Assembly (NCBI RefSeq): GCF_000718305.1
Contig: NZ_JOFQ01000008.1
Span: forward strand, 186,001 to 250,000
Direction: 5' to 3'
Origin: Streptomyces niger
Lineage (GTDB): Bacteria; Actinomycetota; Actinomycetes; Streptomycetales; Streptomycetaceae
DNA: 64,000 bases
The position numbers and the translations under genes were made by a program. Under the pieces are notes generated by a model. It had not been told where the DNA came from. It saw only the letters and a list, made by a program, of their open reading frames with translations, and did no database searches. Below are positions 1 to 8,905 of the stretch, piece after piece. Position 1 is the first letter of the stretch. Each line of letters begins with the position of its first letter.

Positions 1-106
1 ACGTCGTCACGCGCACGCCGCCGGCGAGCGGGCCGTCGGCCAGCGCTGTGGCGAGGCGGCGGGCCTCCGTCGTACCGCCGAGGATCAGTACGTGCGTGGC
101 GTGCAT
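1..106 (-). CDS. cobK: Precorrin-6A reductase, N-terminal fragment
   Basis: Only the first 35 codons lie in the window; the gene continues past the left edge. Translation from the ATG at 106 gives a nucleotide-binding start with the motif ILGGTTEAR, typical of CobK/CbiJ, which reduces precorrin-6A with NAD(P)H during corrin-ring synthesis. A good ribosome binding site (GGAAGGA) lies just upstream. The gene is divergent from cbiD, with starts 11 bp apart, so the two must share a very compact promoter region. The identification rests on the N-terminal motif plus the corrin context. Confidence 0.85.
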   Translation of the reverse strand, partial: MHATHVLILGGTTEARRLATALADGPLAGGVRVTT

Positions 107-117
107 CGGGTCCTTCC

Positions 118-1260
118 ATGAGTGAGGCGAGCGGCGGGCGCAGCGCCCAACTCAAGCACACCGGTCTGCGGCCCGGATGGACGACCGGTGCCTGTGCCAC
201 GGCGGCGGCCACCGCCGCGTACACCGCGCTGCTGACCGGCGACTTCCCCGACCCGGTGACGATCACCCTGCCCAAGGGGCAGACCCCGGCCTTCGCGCTC
301 GCCGTCGAGGAACTGTCCGAGGAAGGGCCCGGAGAGCCCGCCGGGAGGCGCGCGACGGCGGGCGTGGTCAAGGACGCCGGGGACGACCCAGACGTCACGC
401 ACGGCGCGCTCGTCCGCGTCACCGCGCGCGCCCTGCCGCCCGGCTCCGGAGTGGTCTTCAAGGCCGGTCCCGGCGTGGGGACGGTGACCCGCCCGGGTCT
501 CCCCCTCGATGTTGGCGAACCGGCCGTCAATCCGGTGCCGCGCCGACTGATGCGCGACCATCTGGCGCAGGTCGCCGCGCGCCACGGGAGCGGCGAGGCG
601 GACGTGGAGCTCACCGTGTCCGTGGACCACGGCGAGGAGATCGCCCGCTCCACGTGGAACCCTCGGCTCGGCATCCTGGGCGGGCTGTCGATCCTCGGGA
701 CGACCGGCATCGTCGTGCCGTACTCGTGCTCGGCGTGGATCGACTCCATCCGGCGCGGCGTGGACGTGGCCAGGGCGGCCGGGCGCACGCACGTCGCCGG
801 CTGCACCGGCTCGACGTCCGAGAAGACGGTGGTGGCCGAGTACGGGCTGCCCGAGGACGCCCTGCTGGACATGGGCGACTTCGCCGGGGCCGTACTGAAG
901 TACATCCGCCGGCACCCGGTCGACCGGCTGACGGTCTGCGGCGGCTTCGCCAAGCTCTCCAAGCTGGCCGCCGGCCACCTGGACCTGCACTCCGCCCGCT
1001 CCCAGGTCGACAAGGGCTTCCTCGCCGACCTGGCCCGCCGCGGCGGCGCGGACGAGGCGCTGGCGGCGGAGGTGGCGGCCGCCAACACCGGGCTCGCGGC
1101 CCTGCAGTCGTGCACGGCGGCCGGGGTCCCGCTCGGCGACCTCGTGGCGACCACCGCCCGCGACCAGGCCCTTGAGGTACTCCGCGGCGCCCCCGTGCAG
1201 GTCGACGTCATCTGCATCGACCGCGCAGGCAACGTGGTGGGCCGCAGCACGCTCCGCTGA
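118..1260 (+). CDS. cbiD: Cobalt-precorrin-5B C1-methyltransferase
   Basis: 380 aa, full length for CbiD. The conserved N-terminal block GWTTGACATAA is at residues 20-30, and the glycine-rich GCTGSTSE segment is in the middle. The family methylates C1 of the corrin ring with S-adenosylmethionine, in the cytoplasm. CbiD is usually thought of as an anaerobic-route enzyme, yet the neighbours are closest to the CobK/CobL/CobM naming; such a mixed set is common in Streptomyces. The start is the ATG 12 bp from the divergent cobK start. Confidence 0.93.
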   Translation: MSEASGGRSAQLKHTGLRPGWTTGACATAAATAAYTALLTGDFPDPVTITLPKGQTPAFALAVEELSEEGPGEPAGRRATAGVVKDAGDDPDVTHGALVRVTARALPPGSGVVFKAGPGVGTVTRPGLPLDVGEPAVNPVPRRLMRDHLAQVAARHGSGEADVELTVSVDHGEEIARSTWNPRLGILGGLSILGTTGIVVPYSCSAWIDSIRRGVDVARAAGRTHVAGCTGSTSEKTVVAEYGLPEDALLDMGDFAGAVLKYIRRHPVDRLTVCGGFAKLSKLAAGHLDLHSARSQVDKGFLADLARRGGADEALAAEVAAANTGLAALQSCTAAGVPLGDLVATTARDQALEVLRGAPVQVDVICIDRAGNVVGRSTLR

Positions 1261-1284
1261 CCGACCGCCCCGGGGCGGGTCCGG

Positions 1285-1350
1285 CTCAGCACACGTGAGG
1301 GCGTTCCCGCCTCAGCACACGGGAGGGCGTCCCCGTCTCAGCACACGTGG
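1285..1350. repeat. 26-bp tandem repeat spanning the cobM stop codon
   Basis: Two full units of 26 bp (1285-1310 and 1311-1336) and the start of a third (from 1337) each begin CTCAGCACACG. The third copy enters cobM, so the last codons and stop of cobM (His-Val-Cys-stop) are written by the repeat. The array fills the gap between the convergent cbiD and cobM ends. Confidence 0.85.
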
Positions 1351-2087
1351 CGGTCGCGCTCCGGCGAGTACAGGTGGCTGTCCCGGAACTGCTCGGCACC
1401 CAGCGTGCGGCCCACGATGATGACCGCCGTACGGACGATCCCGGCCGCCTTCACCTGGTCCGCGATGTCCGCCAGCGTGCCGCGCAGCACGACCTCGTCG
1501 GGCCGGCTGGCCATCGCGACGACCGCGGCGGGGCAGTCGGCGCCGTAGTGCGGCAGCAGCTCCGCCACGACACGGTCCGCGTACCGGGCGGCCAGGTGCA
1601 GCACCAGAAGCGCACCGCTGCGTCCGAGGGTGGCCAGGTCCTCGCCCTCGGGCATCGCGGTCGCCTGCTGCGCGATACGGGTGAGGATCACCGTCTGGCC
1701 GACCGTCGGCACGGTCAGCTCCCGCTTGAGCGCGGCTGCGGCCGCGGCGAACGCCGGAACCCCGGGCACCACCTCGTACGGCACGCCCGCCGCGTCCAGC
1801 CGCCGCATCTGCTCGGCGACCGCGGAGAACACCGACGGGTCACCGGAGTGCAGCCGGGCCACGTCGTGCCCCGCCTCGTGCGCCCGCAGCACCTCGGCGG
1901 TGATCTCGTCGAGGTTCAGCTGCGCGGTGTCCACCAGGCGCGCGTCCGGCGGGCACTCGGCGAGCAGTTCACGCGGTACGAGGCTGCCCGCGTACAGGCA
2001 GACCTGGCAGCCGGCGAGCGTACGGGCACCGCGCACCGTGATCAGGTCGGCCGCGCCGGGGCCCGCGCCGATGAAGTACACGGTCAT
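1338..2087 (-). CDS. cobM: Precorrin-4 C11-methyltransferase
   Basis: 249 aa SAM-dependent tetrapyrrole methylase. The start MTVYFIGAGPGAADLITVRG carries the P-loop-like GxGxGxxDLIT signature of the family, and GDPSVFSA in the middle is the second typical motif. It methylates precorrin-4 at C11. The ATG at 2087 overlaps the cobL stop by 4 nt (ATGA), which fixes the start although the open frame extends further upstream. It is co-transcribed behind cobL. The extreme C-terminus (RHVC) is encoded by a tandem repeat. Confidence 0.93.
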   Translation of the reverse strand: MTVYFIGAGPGAADLITVRGARTLAGCQVCLYAGSLVPRELLAECPPDARLVDTAQLNLDEITAEVLRAHEAGHDVARLHSGDPSVFSAVAEQMRRLDAAGVPYEVVPGVPAFAAAAAALKRELTVPTVGQTVILTRIAQQATAMPEGEDLATLGRSGALLVLHLAARYADRVVAELLPHYGADCPAAVVAMASRPDEVVLRGTLADIADQVKAAGIVRTAVIIVGRTLGAEQFRDSHLYSPERDRHVC

Positions 2088-3502
2088 CTGTCGTCTCCTG
2101 GAAGTGCTTCGTAGTCGTCGTCGCCTTCGGGCCCGCGGCCGGGCCCGGCCGCTGTCCACGGGGCGCCACCGGCCCCCGCGGGCGCTTCGAACGTCCCCCC
2201 TCGGAGGACGTCGAAGGCCTCGGGATCGGCCGAGGCCCCCGCCGGGCCGGGATCCTTGCGTACGGCCCACTGCGTGACCGGCATCGCCTGCCGCCAGCCG
2301 GTGAACCCGCCCACCGGTACGGCGTGCGACACGGCCAGCCGTACCAGCTCGCCTCCGTGCCGCCGGTACCAGTCCGCGAGCAGCGCCTCGGACTCCAGCG
2401 TCACGGTGTTGGCGACCAGCCGGCCGCCCGGCGGCAGCGCGGCCCAGCAGGCCGCGAGCAGGCCGGGGCTGGTCAACCCGCCGCCGATGAAGACCGCGTC
2501 CGGGGCCGGCAGGTCGGCCAGCGCCTCGGGGGCCGGGCCGGTGACGACCCGAAGGGCCGGTACGCCGAGCCGGTCCGCGTTACGGCCGATGCGCTCGGCC
2601 CGTACGGGGTCGCGCTCGACGCAGACGGCGCGGCACGAACGGTGGGCCCGCATCCACTCGATGGCGATCGAACCCGAGCCGCCCCCGATGTCCCACAGCA
2701 GCTCGCCCGGCTCCGGTGCGAGCGCGCCCAGCGTGGCCGCACGTACGTGACGCTTCGTCAACTGCCCGTCGCTCTCGTACGCGTCGTCGGGCAGTCCGGG
2801 TACGGCGCCGAGCCGCAGCGCGTCCGGGGCCCGGCGGCACACCAGGGCGATGACGTTCAGCGCGTCCCCGGGCGGATGCGGCCAGTCCTCCGCGATACCG
2901 GACAGCACCCGCTCCCGCTCACCCCCGAGCTGTTCGAGCACCCGCATCCGCGTCGGCCCGAAGCCCTGCTCGCCCAGCAGCCGGGCGACCTCGGCCGGCG
3001 TGCCGGGGCCCGCGCTGAGCACCAGCAGCCGGCGGCCGTCGTGCAGGGCGGCGGACAGCTGCGCGGGCGGCCGCCCGACGAGCGTGACGACCTCGGTCTC
3101 CTCCACCGGCCAGCCCAGCCGGGCACAGGCGTAGGAGACGGAGGAGGGGTGCGGCAGGATGCGCAGCGCGTCGGTGCCGATCGCCCCGTCACCGAGCACT
3201 TCGGTGAGGGTCCGCCCGATGCCGTAGAACATGGGGTCGCCGCTGGCCAGCACCGCGACCTTGCGGCCGGCGTGCGCCGCCAGCAGCCCGGGCACGGCGG
3301 GCCGCAGCGGGGACGGCCAGGACACCCGGCGCCCCGCGCACTCCGCCGGCAGCAGGTCCAGCTGGCGCGGCCCGCCGATGAGGACGTCCGCGTCCCGCAG
3401 CACGTCCCGCGATGCGACCGGGATGCCGGCCCACCCGTCGGCTCCGATCCCGACGACGGTCACGGCCGGTGGCGTAGGGGGTGGGGACGTGGCGGGGGTC
3501 AC
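2084..3502 (-). CDS. cobL: Precorrin-6Y C5,15-methyltransferase (decarboxylating), CbiE-CbiT fusion
   Basis: 472 aa. The N-terminal CbiE tetrapyrrole-methylase half (about residues 14-205) has VVGIGADGWAG and ASGDPMFYGIG. The C-terminal CbiT half (about 235-420) is a Rossmann SAM methyltransferase with LLWDIGGGSGSIAIEWMR. Together they methylate C5 and C15 and decarboxylate C12 in precorrin-6Y. It is the first gene of the cobL-cobM unit, with 4-nt overlap. The last 50 residues are rich in Gly, Pro and Asp and look like an unstructured tail. No cobalamin riboswitch is visible upstream. Confidence 0.93.
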   Translation of the reverse strand: MTPATSPPPTPPAVTVVGIGADGWAGIPVASRDVLRDADVLIGGPRQLDLLPAECAGRRVSWPSPLRPAVPGLLAAHAGRKVAVLASGDPMFYGIGRTLTEVLGDGAIGTDALRILPHPSSVSYACARLGWPVEETEVVTLVGRPPAQLSAALHDGRRLLVLSAGPGTPAEVARLLGEQGFGPTRMRVLEQLGGERERVLSGIAEDWPHPPGDALNVIALVCRRAPDALRLGAVPGLPDDAYESDGQLTKRHVRAATLGALAPEPGELLWDIGGGSGSIAIEWMRAHRSCRAVCVERDPVRAERIGRNADRLGVPALRVVTGPAPEALADLPAPDAVFIGGGLTSPGLLAACWAALPPGGRLVANTVTLESEALLADWYRRHGGELVRLAVSHAVPVGGFTGWRQAMPVTQWAVRKDPGPAGASADPEAFDVLRGGTFEAPAGAGGAPWTAAGPGRGPEGDDDYEALPGDDR

Positions 3503-3695
3503 AGCCGGCTACCTCGGAGGTCGAGCGGGTTCGGAGCCGCACTCTACTGGCCTCGGACGGCGGGCCGGTGGCCGCCTCCCGACCGCCCTGCCCCGGCACA
3601 CCCCGTCCGGCCTCTGACATGCCCGCGCCGAAAGTTTTCCACAGGCGAACGGGCGACCCGACGAGATGTCGCACGCCGGGCGCAGAATGGGTCCC

Positions 3696-5504
3696 ATGAC
3701 TGACGAGACCCCTGCCAGCACCGACTCCATGCCGGACTGGGAAAAGCGCTTCCGGGCCCCCCGCGTCGGGCTGCCCGAGTGGGCCGAGGACGCCCCCGAG
3801 CGCTCCCTGTTCGTGTCGAACGCCACCGGCACCTTCGAGCTGTACGCGTGGGACCGGGCCAGCGGTGCACAGCGCCAGGTCACGGACCGGCCGAACGGCA
3901 CGACGGACGGGACGCTCACCCCCGACGGCCAGTGGATCTGGTGGTTCTCGGACACCGACGGTGACGAGTTCGGCATCTGGATGCGCCAGCCGTTCGACGG
4001 CGGCGAGGACGAGCCCGCCGCGCCCGGCCTGGCCCCTTCCTACCCGGGCGGGCTCGCCCTCGGCCGCGACGGCACGGCCGTCATCGGCCGCTCCACCGAC
4101 GAAGAGGGCTCGACCGTCCACGTCGTCCGGCCCGGCCAGGACCCCGTGGAGATCTACCGCCACCGCGAGTCCGCCGGCGTCGGCGCCCTCTCCCACGACG
4201 GCTCGCTCATCGCCGTCGAGCACACCGAGCACGGTGACGCGATGCACTCCGCGATCCGCGTCGTACGCCCCGACGGCTCCACCGTCGCCGAACTGGACGA
4301 CACCAAGGGCGGCACCGAAGAACTGGGCCTGTCCGTGATGGGCTTCGCACCGGTCGACGGCGACGCCCGGCTGCTCGTGGGCCACCAGCGCCGCGGCCGC
4401 TGGGAGCCGATGATCTGGAATCCGCTGACCGGCGAGGAGACCGCCCTCGCCATCGACCTGCCCGGCGACGCCGGCGCCGACTGGTACCCCGACGGTTCGG
4501 CGCTGCTGGTCGAGCACGAGTACCAAGCCCGCGGCGAGCTGTGGCGGTACGTCCCCGAGGGCGGCGAGCTGACCCGCGTCGAGACCCCGACGGGCACGGT
4601 CTCCGGGGCCACCGCCCGGCCCGACGGCACCGTGGAGTTCCTCTGGTCCTCCGCCGCCCAGCCGCCGGAGGTCCGCTCCACGAGCGGCGCGGTCGTCCTC
4701 GACCCGCCCGGCATGAAGGCCCCGAGCTCCGTCCCGGTGACGGACACCTGGGTCGAGGGCCCCGGCGGCCGCGTCCACGCCCTGATCCAGAAGCCCGCCG
4801 GGGACGGCCCCTTCCCGACCGTCTTCGACATCCACGGCGGCCCGACCTGGCACGACAGCGACGCCTTCGCCTCGGCACCGGCCGCCTGGGTGGACCACGG
4901 CTTCGCCGTCGTACGGGTCAACTACCGCGGCTCGACGGGGTACGGCCGCGAGTGGACGGACGCGCTCAAGCACCGCGTCGGCCTGATCGAGCTGGAGGAC
5001 ATCGCCGCCGTCCGCGACTGGGCGGTGGCATCCGGCCTTGCCGACCCCCGCAAGCTCGTCCTGTCCGGCGGATCCTGGGGCGGTTACCTGACCCTCCTCG
5101 GCCTCGGCACCCAGCCCGATGCCTGGGCCCTGGGCCTGGCCGCCGTCCCCGTCGCGGACTACGTCACGGCGTACCACGACGAGATGGAGGCCCTGAAGGC
5201 GATGGACCGCACGCTCCTCGGCGGCACGCCGGAGGAGGTGCCGGAGCGCTTCGAGGCGTCCTCCCCGCTGACGTACGTGGACGCGGTCCGCGCCCCCGTG
5301 TACATCTCCGCCGGGGTGAACGACCCGCGCTGCCCCATCCGCCAGGTGGAGAACTACGTCGACCGCCTCAAGGACCGCGACCACCCGCACGAGGTCTACC
5401 GGTACGACGCGGGCCACGGCTCCCTCGTCGTGGAGGAGCGCATCAAGCAGCTCCGCCTGGAACTGGACTTCGCCCGCCGCTACCTGGACGCGGAGGGCGT
5501 ATGA
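3696..5504 (+). CDS. S9 family prolyl oligopeptidase-like serine peptidase
   Basis: 602 aa, no signal peptide, so probably cytoplasmic. The N-terminal two-thirds reads as a WD40-like beta-propeller with repeated blade strands (for example LTPDGQWIWWFSD). The C-terminal third is an alpha/beta hydrolase with nucleophile elbow GGSWGGY (Ser460), Asp543 in GVNDPRCP and His574 in DAGHGSLV. This fits acylaminoacyl-peptidase or dipeptidyl-peptidase relatives acting on short peptides. I chose the ATG at 3696 rather than 3666 because the family begins near MTDETP and the extra residues look non-homologous. Confidence 0.88.
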   Translation: MTDETPASTDSMPDWEKRFRAPRVGLPEWAEDAPERSLFVSNATGTFELYAWDRASGAQRQVTDRPNGTTDGTLTPDGQWIWWFSDTDGDEFGIWMRQPFDGGEDEPAAPGLAPSYPGGLALGRDGTAVIGRSTDEEGSTVHVVRPGQDPVEIYRHRESAGVGALSHDGSLIAVEHTEHGDAMHSAIRVVRPDGSTVAELDDTKGGTEELGLSVMGFAPVDGDARLLVGHQRRGRWEPMIWNPLTGEETALAIDLPGDAGADWYPDGSALLVEHEYQARGELWRYVPEGGELTRVETPTGTVSGATARPDGTVEFLWSSAAQPPEVRSTSGAVVLDPPGMKAPSSVPVTDTWVEGPGGRVHALIQKPAGDGPFPTVFDIHGGPTWHDSDAFASAPAAWVDHGFAVVRVNYRGSTGYGREWTDALKHRVGLIELEDIAAVRDWAVASGLADPRKLVLSGGSWGGYLTLLGLGTQPDAWALGLAAVPVADYVTAYHDEMEALKAMDRTLLGGTPEEVPERFEASSPLTYVDAVRAPVYISAGVNDPRCPIRQVENYVDRLKDRDHPHEVYRYDAGHGSLVVEERIKQLRLELDFARRYLDAEGV

Positions 5505-5654
5505 GGAGGGGGAGGACCTGAGACGCGGAGAACGCAGAAAACGCGGAGAACACGGAGGGCACGGACGCCGCTGATGTGCCCCGGGACGCCGGGGCGCGGG
5601 GAGGTGGCTCCGAGGAGCGCGGGGAGGGTGACTCCGAGCTGAGTTGATCTTGCG

Positions 5655-5700
5655 TGAGATGGGAGGGAGGGCGGGGTGGGGTGGGGGGGGAGGCCCCCCG
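5655..5700 (+). other. G-run tract between convergent genes (possible G-quadruplex)
   Basis: A stretch with successive runs of three to eight G separated by one or two bases, immediately followed by a run of C that could pair with it. It sits in the 217-bp gap between the S9 peptidase and SURF1 stop codons. It may act in termination, or it may simply be compositional. Upstream of it (5520-5560) there are short imperfect AACGCGGAGA repeats. Confidence 0.4.
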
Positions 5701-5721
5701 GAGAGGTCTTGGAGAGGTCCC

Positions 5722-6549
5722 CTACCTCGCCGCCGTTTGCCCCACCGACGCCTCTCGCACGGGCATTTCTTCCTCCGGGGCGATGCCCAGGGCTGCGTCC
5801 CGGGCGGCTTCGGACTCGCGGCGGAAGAGGCGGAACCACATGAAGACCACGAAGCCGGCGAAGACGAACCACTCGCCGGTGTAGCCGAGGTTCTGGAACG
5901 CCTTGAGGTCCAGGCCGCTGCCCTCGGCCGCGGCCGGCGGTACCGCCTTCATCGGGGACTGCGCGGCGGAGACGGTGATCCAGGCGTCGTACACGTCGTA
6001 CGGCACGATGTTGACCAGCGACGCCGCGCTGATCATGCCGAGCTGGCCGCTCGGCAGGCCACCGCCGCTCTGGGCGCCCTCCGTGCCCTGGTTCTCCGAG
6101 GCCTGGAGGGCACCGGAGACGGTGACCTTCCCGCGCGGCGGCGCCGGCACCTTCGCCGCGTCGGCCTTCGAGTCCGCGTCGCCCGGCAGCCAGCCGCGTA
6201 CGACGGGCAGCGCCTTGCCGCCGTCCGTACGCAGCATGGTCAGCACGTAGAAGCCGGTCCGTTCGCCGAGCTGTCGGTCGGGGACGAGCAGCTGGTGACC
6301 GGTGTCGTAGCGCCCGGTCGCGGTGGCGCGCCGGCCGGAGGTGTTCTTGTCGACGGGCAGCAGCTGCGTCAGCGGGCGGGCGGCCGCGGCCTTGGCGTCG
6401 GCCGCCTGGTGTTCCTGCTGCTGGTGGGTGTCGACGCGGTCCTCGAAGCGGCTCAGCTGCCAGCTGCCCATGAAGATGCACACGGGGATCGCCAGCAGGA
6501 CGAAGACGTTGATTCCCCACCATCGCGGGGTGAGCAGGAACCGGTACAC
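5722..6549 (-). CDS. SURF1 family protein (cytochrome oxidase biogenesis)
   Basis: 275 aa from a GTG at 6549. The start VYRFLLTPRWWGINVFVLL leads straight into the first membrane helix (FVLLAIPVCIFMGSWQLSR). A second helix near the C-terminus (WFVFAGFVVFMWFRLF) ends in a cytoplasmic tail. Two helices bracketing an extracytoplasmic domain is the SURF1 layout. Family members assist heme insertion into aa3-type cytochrome oxidase. The frame stays open upstream, but that sequence is Arg/Pro-rich and unlike the family; the ribosome binding site is weak, so the start is chosen on homology. Confidence 0.85.
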   Translation of the reverse strand: MYRFLLTPRWWGINVFVLLAIPVCIFMGSWQLSRFEDRVDTHQQQEHQAADAKAAAARPLTQLLPVDKNTSGRRATATGRYDTGHQLLVPDRQLGERTGFYVLTMLRTDGGKALPVVRGWLPGDADSKADAAKVPAPPRGKVTVSGALQASENQGTEGAQSGGGLPSGQLGMISAASLVNIVPYDVYDAWITVSAAQSPMKAVPPAAAEGSGLDLKAFQNLGYTGEWFVFAGFVVFMWFRLFRRESEAARDAALGIAPEEEMPVREASVGQTAAR

Positions 6550-6677
6550 ACCATCAAAGGTACGGGCACCTGCCTCGTACCCGGACGGCGGGCCCGTATC
6601 CGCCGGCCCGCGGGGCCGTATCCGCCGACGCGCGGGCCCGTATCCGCCGACGCGCGGGGCCGGACGGGCCCGAGTCG

Positions 6678-8243
6678 TTACTGCGCCGGCAGCGCGCCGG
6701 TGCGGTAGACCGTGCCCGCGCACGCGTCGTTGAGCGTGGTGGACGCCGCGGACGGCTCGCCGGCCTCCGGGGTGTGGCTGACCGCCACGCTGGCCGCCTG
6801 CACGCCACCGTCTCCGGGGGCCTCGCTGCCGCCGCCGGTCTGGTCACCGTTGCCCTCGACGGGTGCGGTGTTGGCCGGCTCGCTGCCGCCCGCGCCCTCC
6901 GAGCTGCCGGGGGTCGGCGTGCCGGGGGCCGCGCAGCCCGAGGTGCCGCCGCCCTCCGCAGGGATCCAGGCGAACTTCACCTCGTACGCCTCGCCGGGCT
7001 TGAGCACGAGCTGGCCCGGTGCCGTCGCGGGGTCGGGCAGGCCGGGTGCGGCGTCGCCCGCGGTGTGGTCGACGACCTGGACGCGAGCCGGGTCGGCGCT
7101 GCCCTGGGCGACCGCGACGACGCTGCCGCCGCCGTCGACGGAGCAGGACGTGGTGGAGACGTTGACGACCCGGAGGGCACCGTAGACGCGGCCTTCGGCG
7201 TCGGGGGCGGCGACGCTGGCGCTGCCGTTGCCGAGCTGAGCGCGCAGGCAGGCCGGGGAGGTGACGTCCATCGTGGCGGCCGGGTCGGCGGCGGGGCCGC
7301 CGGACTGCTCGGCGCTGCCGCCCTCGCCCTTGTCCTTGCCGGTCTTCTTGTCGCCCTTGTCGCCCTTCTTGCCGTCCTTGTCGGCCGGGCGGTCGGTGTG
7401 CTGCCGGGCGGGCCCGCCGGTCGTGCCGCCGCTGGTGACGTGTGCCTGGGAGCTGCTGGCGGCGTTGGCCTGGCGGTCGGCCGCGTCGTCCCCGCCGTTG
7501 GCGACGTGCAACATGGCGGGCATGGCCGTACCGCCGAAGAGCAGTACGGCGGCGGCGCCGACCACGGCGTGCCGGCGGCGCCTGCGCCGGGCCGGTACCG
7601 CGCGGCGGAGGTGGTCGAGGGAGTCGGGGGACGGTTCCAGGTCCTGGACGGCGGACTGCAGGAGGTTCCGCAGCTCCTCCTCGCCACCACCAGGGCCACC
7701 GAGGCCGCCGAGGCCGCCCGCGCCACCGAGATCGATCCCACCGCCGAGGCCACCCGTGCGGCCGGGGCCACCCTCGGCACCCTCGCCGCCCTCAGCGCCG
7801 AGGCCGTCCCCAGCACCGAGGTCGCCCTCAGCACCGAGGCCGTCCTCACCAGCGGGTCCGCTCCCGGCGCGGGGGGCGCCCCGGCGCCCGGTGCCGTCCC
7901 CCATGGCACCGTTGTCATCCGGCGTACCCGTACACCTCCCGCGCTCGCGCTCCGGCGCACCGCCCTCCCGGCGCACCTCACGCTCCGCCAGTCCACCCTC
8001 CGAACGCGCCTCGCGCTCCGGCGCACCGCCCTCCCGACGCACCTCACGCCCCGCCAGTCCACCCTCCGAACGCGCCTCACGCTCCGGCGCACCGTCCCCC
8101 CGGCGCACCTCACGCTCCGTCAGTCCGCCCGCCGGACGTACCTCTCGCTCCGCCGGTCCGCCCTCCGGGCGTGCCGCCGCTTCGTGCCGGCCCGTCGAGC
8201 CTTCGGAGTAGGGCTCGTGCGGGCCGTACTGCTTGCTGGTCAT
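6678..8243 (-). CDS. Sigma-factor-linked membrane protein with 22-residue tandem repeats (putative anti-sigma factor)
   Basis: 521 aa, starting 4 nt inside the sigma gene (ATGA). Residues about 33-98 are three near-identical 22-residue repeats rich in Arg, Glu and Gly, followed by Gly-rich low complexity. Around residues 185-205 is a segment like a sigma-interacting helix (LRNLLQSAVQDLEPSPDSLDHLRRAV). A basic stop-transfer and one membrane helix follow (about 225-245). The outer part is Ser/Gly/Lys-rich, then a beta-rich domain with paired Cys (SPACLRAQLG, TSCSVDG). Anti-sigma function is inferred from coupling and topology, not from a recognised zinc motif. Confidence 0.65.
   Translation of the reverse strand: MTSKQYGPHEPYSEGSTGRHEAAARPEGGPAEREVRPAGGLTEREVRRGDGAPEREARSEGGLAGREVRREGGAPEREARSEGGLAEREVRREGGAPERERGRCTGTPDDNGAMGDGTGRRGAPRAGSGPAGEDGLGAEGDLGAGDGLGAEGGEGAEGGPGRTGGLGGGIDLGGAGGLGGLGGPGGGEEELRNLLQSAVQDLEPSPDSLDHLRRAVPARRRRRRHAVVGAAAVLLFGGTAMPAMLHVANGGDDAADRQANAASSSQAHVTSGGTTGGPARQHTDRPADKDGKKGDKGDKKTGKDKGEGGSAEQSGGPAADPAATMDVTSPACLRAQLGNGSASVAAPDAEGRVYGALRVVNVSTTSCSVDGGGSVVAVAQGSADPARVQVVDHTAGDAAPGLPDPATAPGQLVLKPGEAYEVKFAWIPAEGGGTSGCAAPGTPTPGSSEGAGGSEPANTAPVEGNGDQTGGGSEAPGDGGVQAASVAVSHTPEAGEPSAASTTLNDACAGTVYRTGALPAQ
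7949..8146. repeat. 66-bp in-frame tandem repeat (3 units)
   Basis: Three consecutive 66-bp units (7949-8014, 8015-8080, 8081-8146), each beginning GCTCCGGCGCACCG on the plus strand, with a degenerate fourth start at 8147. The period is a multiple of three, so copy changes keep the frame of the 521-aa protein and vary its N-terminal cytoplasmic region. The first two units differ at only a few bases, which points to recent duplication. Confidence 0.85.
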
Positions 8244-8905
8244 GCCGGAGCCTCCATGGCGACGCGCAGCGCCGCGATACCCCGTGAGCCGTACGCCTTT
8301 ACCGAGCCGAGCGATATGCCCAGCGTCTCGGCGACCTGCGCCTCGGTCATGTCGGCGAAGTAACGCAGCACGAGGACCTCGCGCTGGCGCCGTTGCAGAC
8401 CGCGCATCGCCTTGATCAGTTGGTCCCGTTCCAGCTGTTCGTACGCGCCTTCTTCGGCGCTCGCCATGTCGGGCATCGGCTTGGACAGCAGCTTCAGACC
8501 GAGGATGCGGCGGCGCAGGGCGGAGCGGGAGAGGTTGACGACCGTCTGCCGCAGATAGGCGAGGGTCTTCTCGGGGTCGCGCACGCGTCCGCGGGCGGAA
8601 TGTACGCGGATGAAGGCCTCTTGGACGACGTCCTCGCAGGACGCGGTGTCGTCCAGGAGCAGCGCGGCGAGACCGAGCAGGGAGCGGTAGTGCGCTCTGT
8701 AGGTCTCGGTGAGGTGGTCGACTGTGGTGCCCGCTGCCATCGCCTCGTCAGCGTTCCCGTGCTGGGACGGCGCCTGAGAGGGGCGCGCGGCAGGCCAGGG
8801 CGCGATCACCGGCATGCCGCCGGGGATGCGAGTACGCGATGGCCGCGCCACAGCTGTGCCGCCTGCGCCCACCGAGCCGATCGCGATGCCGAGTACCTCT
8901 GCCAC
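8240..8905 (-). CDS. ECF RNA polymerase sigma factor (SigE-like group)
   Basis: 221 aa from a GTG at 8905. Region 2 is HYRSLLGLAALLLDDTASCE followed by DVVQEAFIRV; region 4 is REVLVLRYFADMTEAQVAET with the HTH SLGSVKAYGSRG. About 70 N-terminal residues before region 2 are Pro/Ala-rich, so the true start could be internal (the ATG of MAAGTTVDHL is an alternative). It is directly coupled to the downstream membrane protein, the usual sigma/anti-sigma arrangement, so it is probably released by an envelope signal. Confidence 0.85.
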   Translation of the reverse strand: MAEVLGIAIGSVGAGGTAVARPSRTRIPGGMPVIAPWPAARPSQAPSQHGNADEAMAAGTTVDHLTETYRAHYRSLLGLAALLLDDTASCEDVVQEAFIRVHSARGRVRDPEKTLAYLRQTVVNLSRSALRRRILGLKLLSKPMPDMASAEEGAYEQLERDQLIKAMRGLQRRQREVLVLRYFADMTEAQVAETLGISLGSVKAYGSRGIAALRVAMEAPA

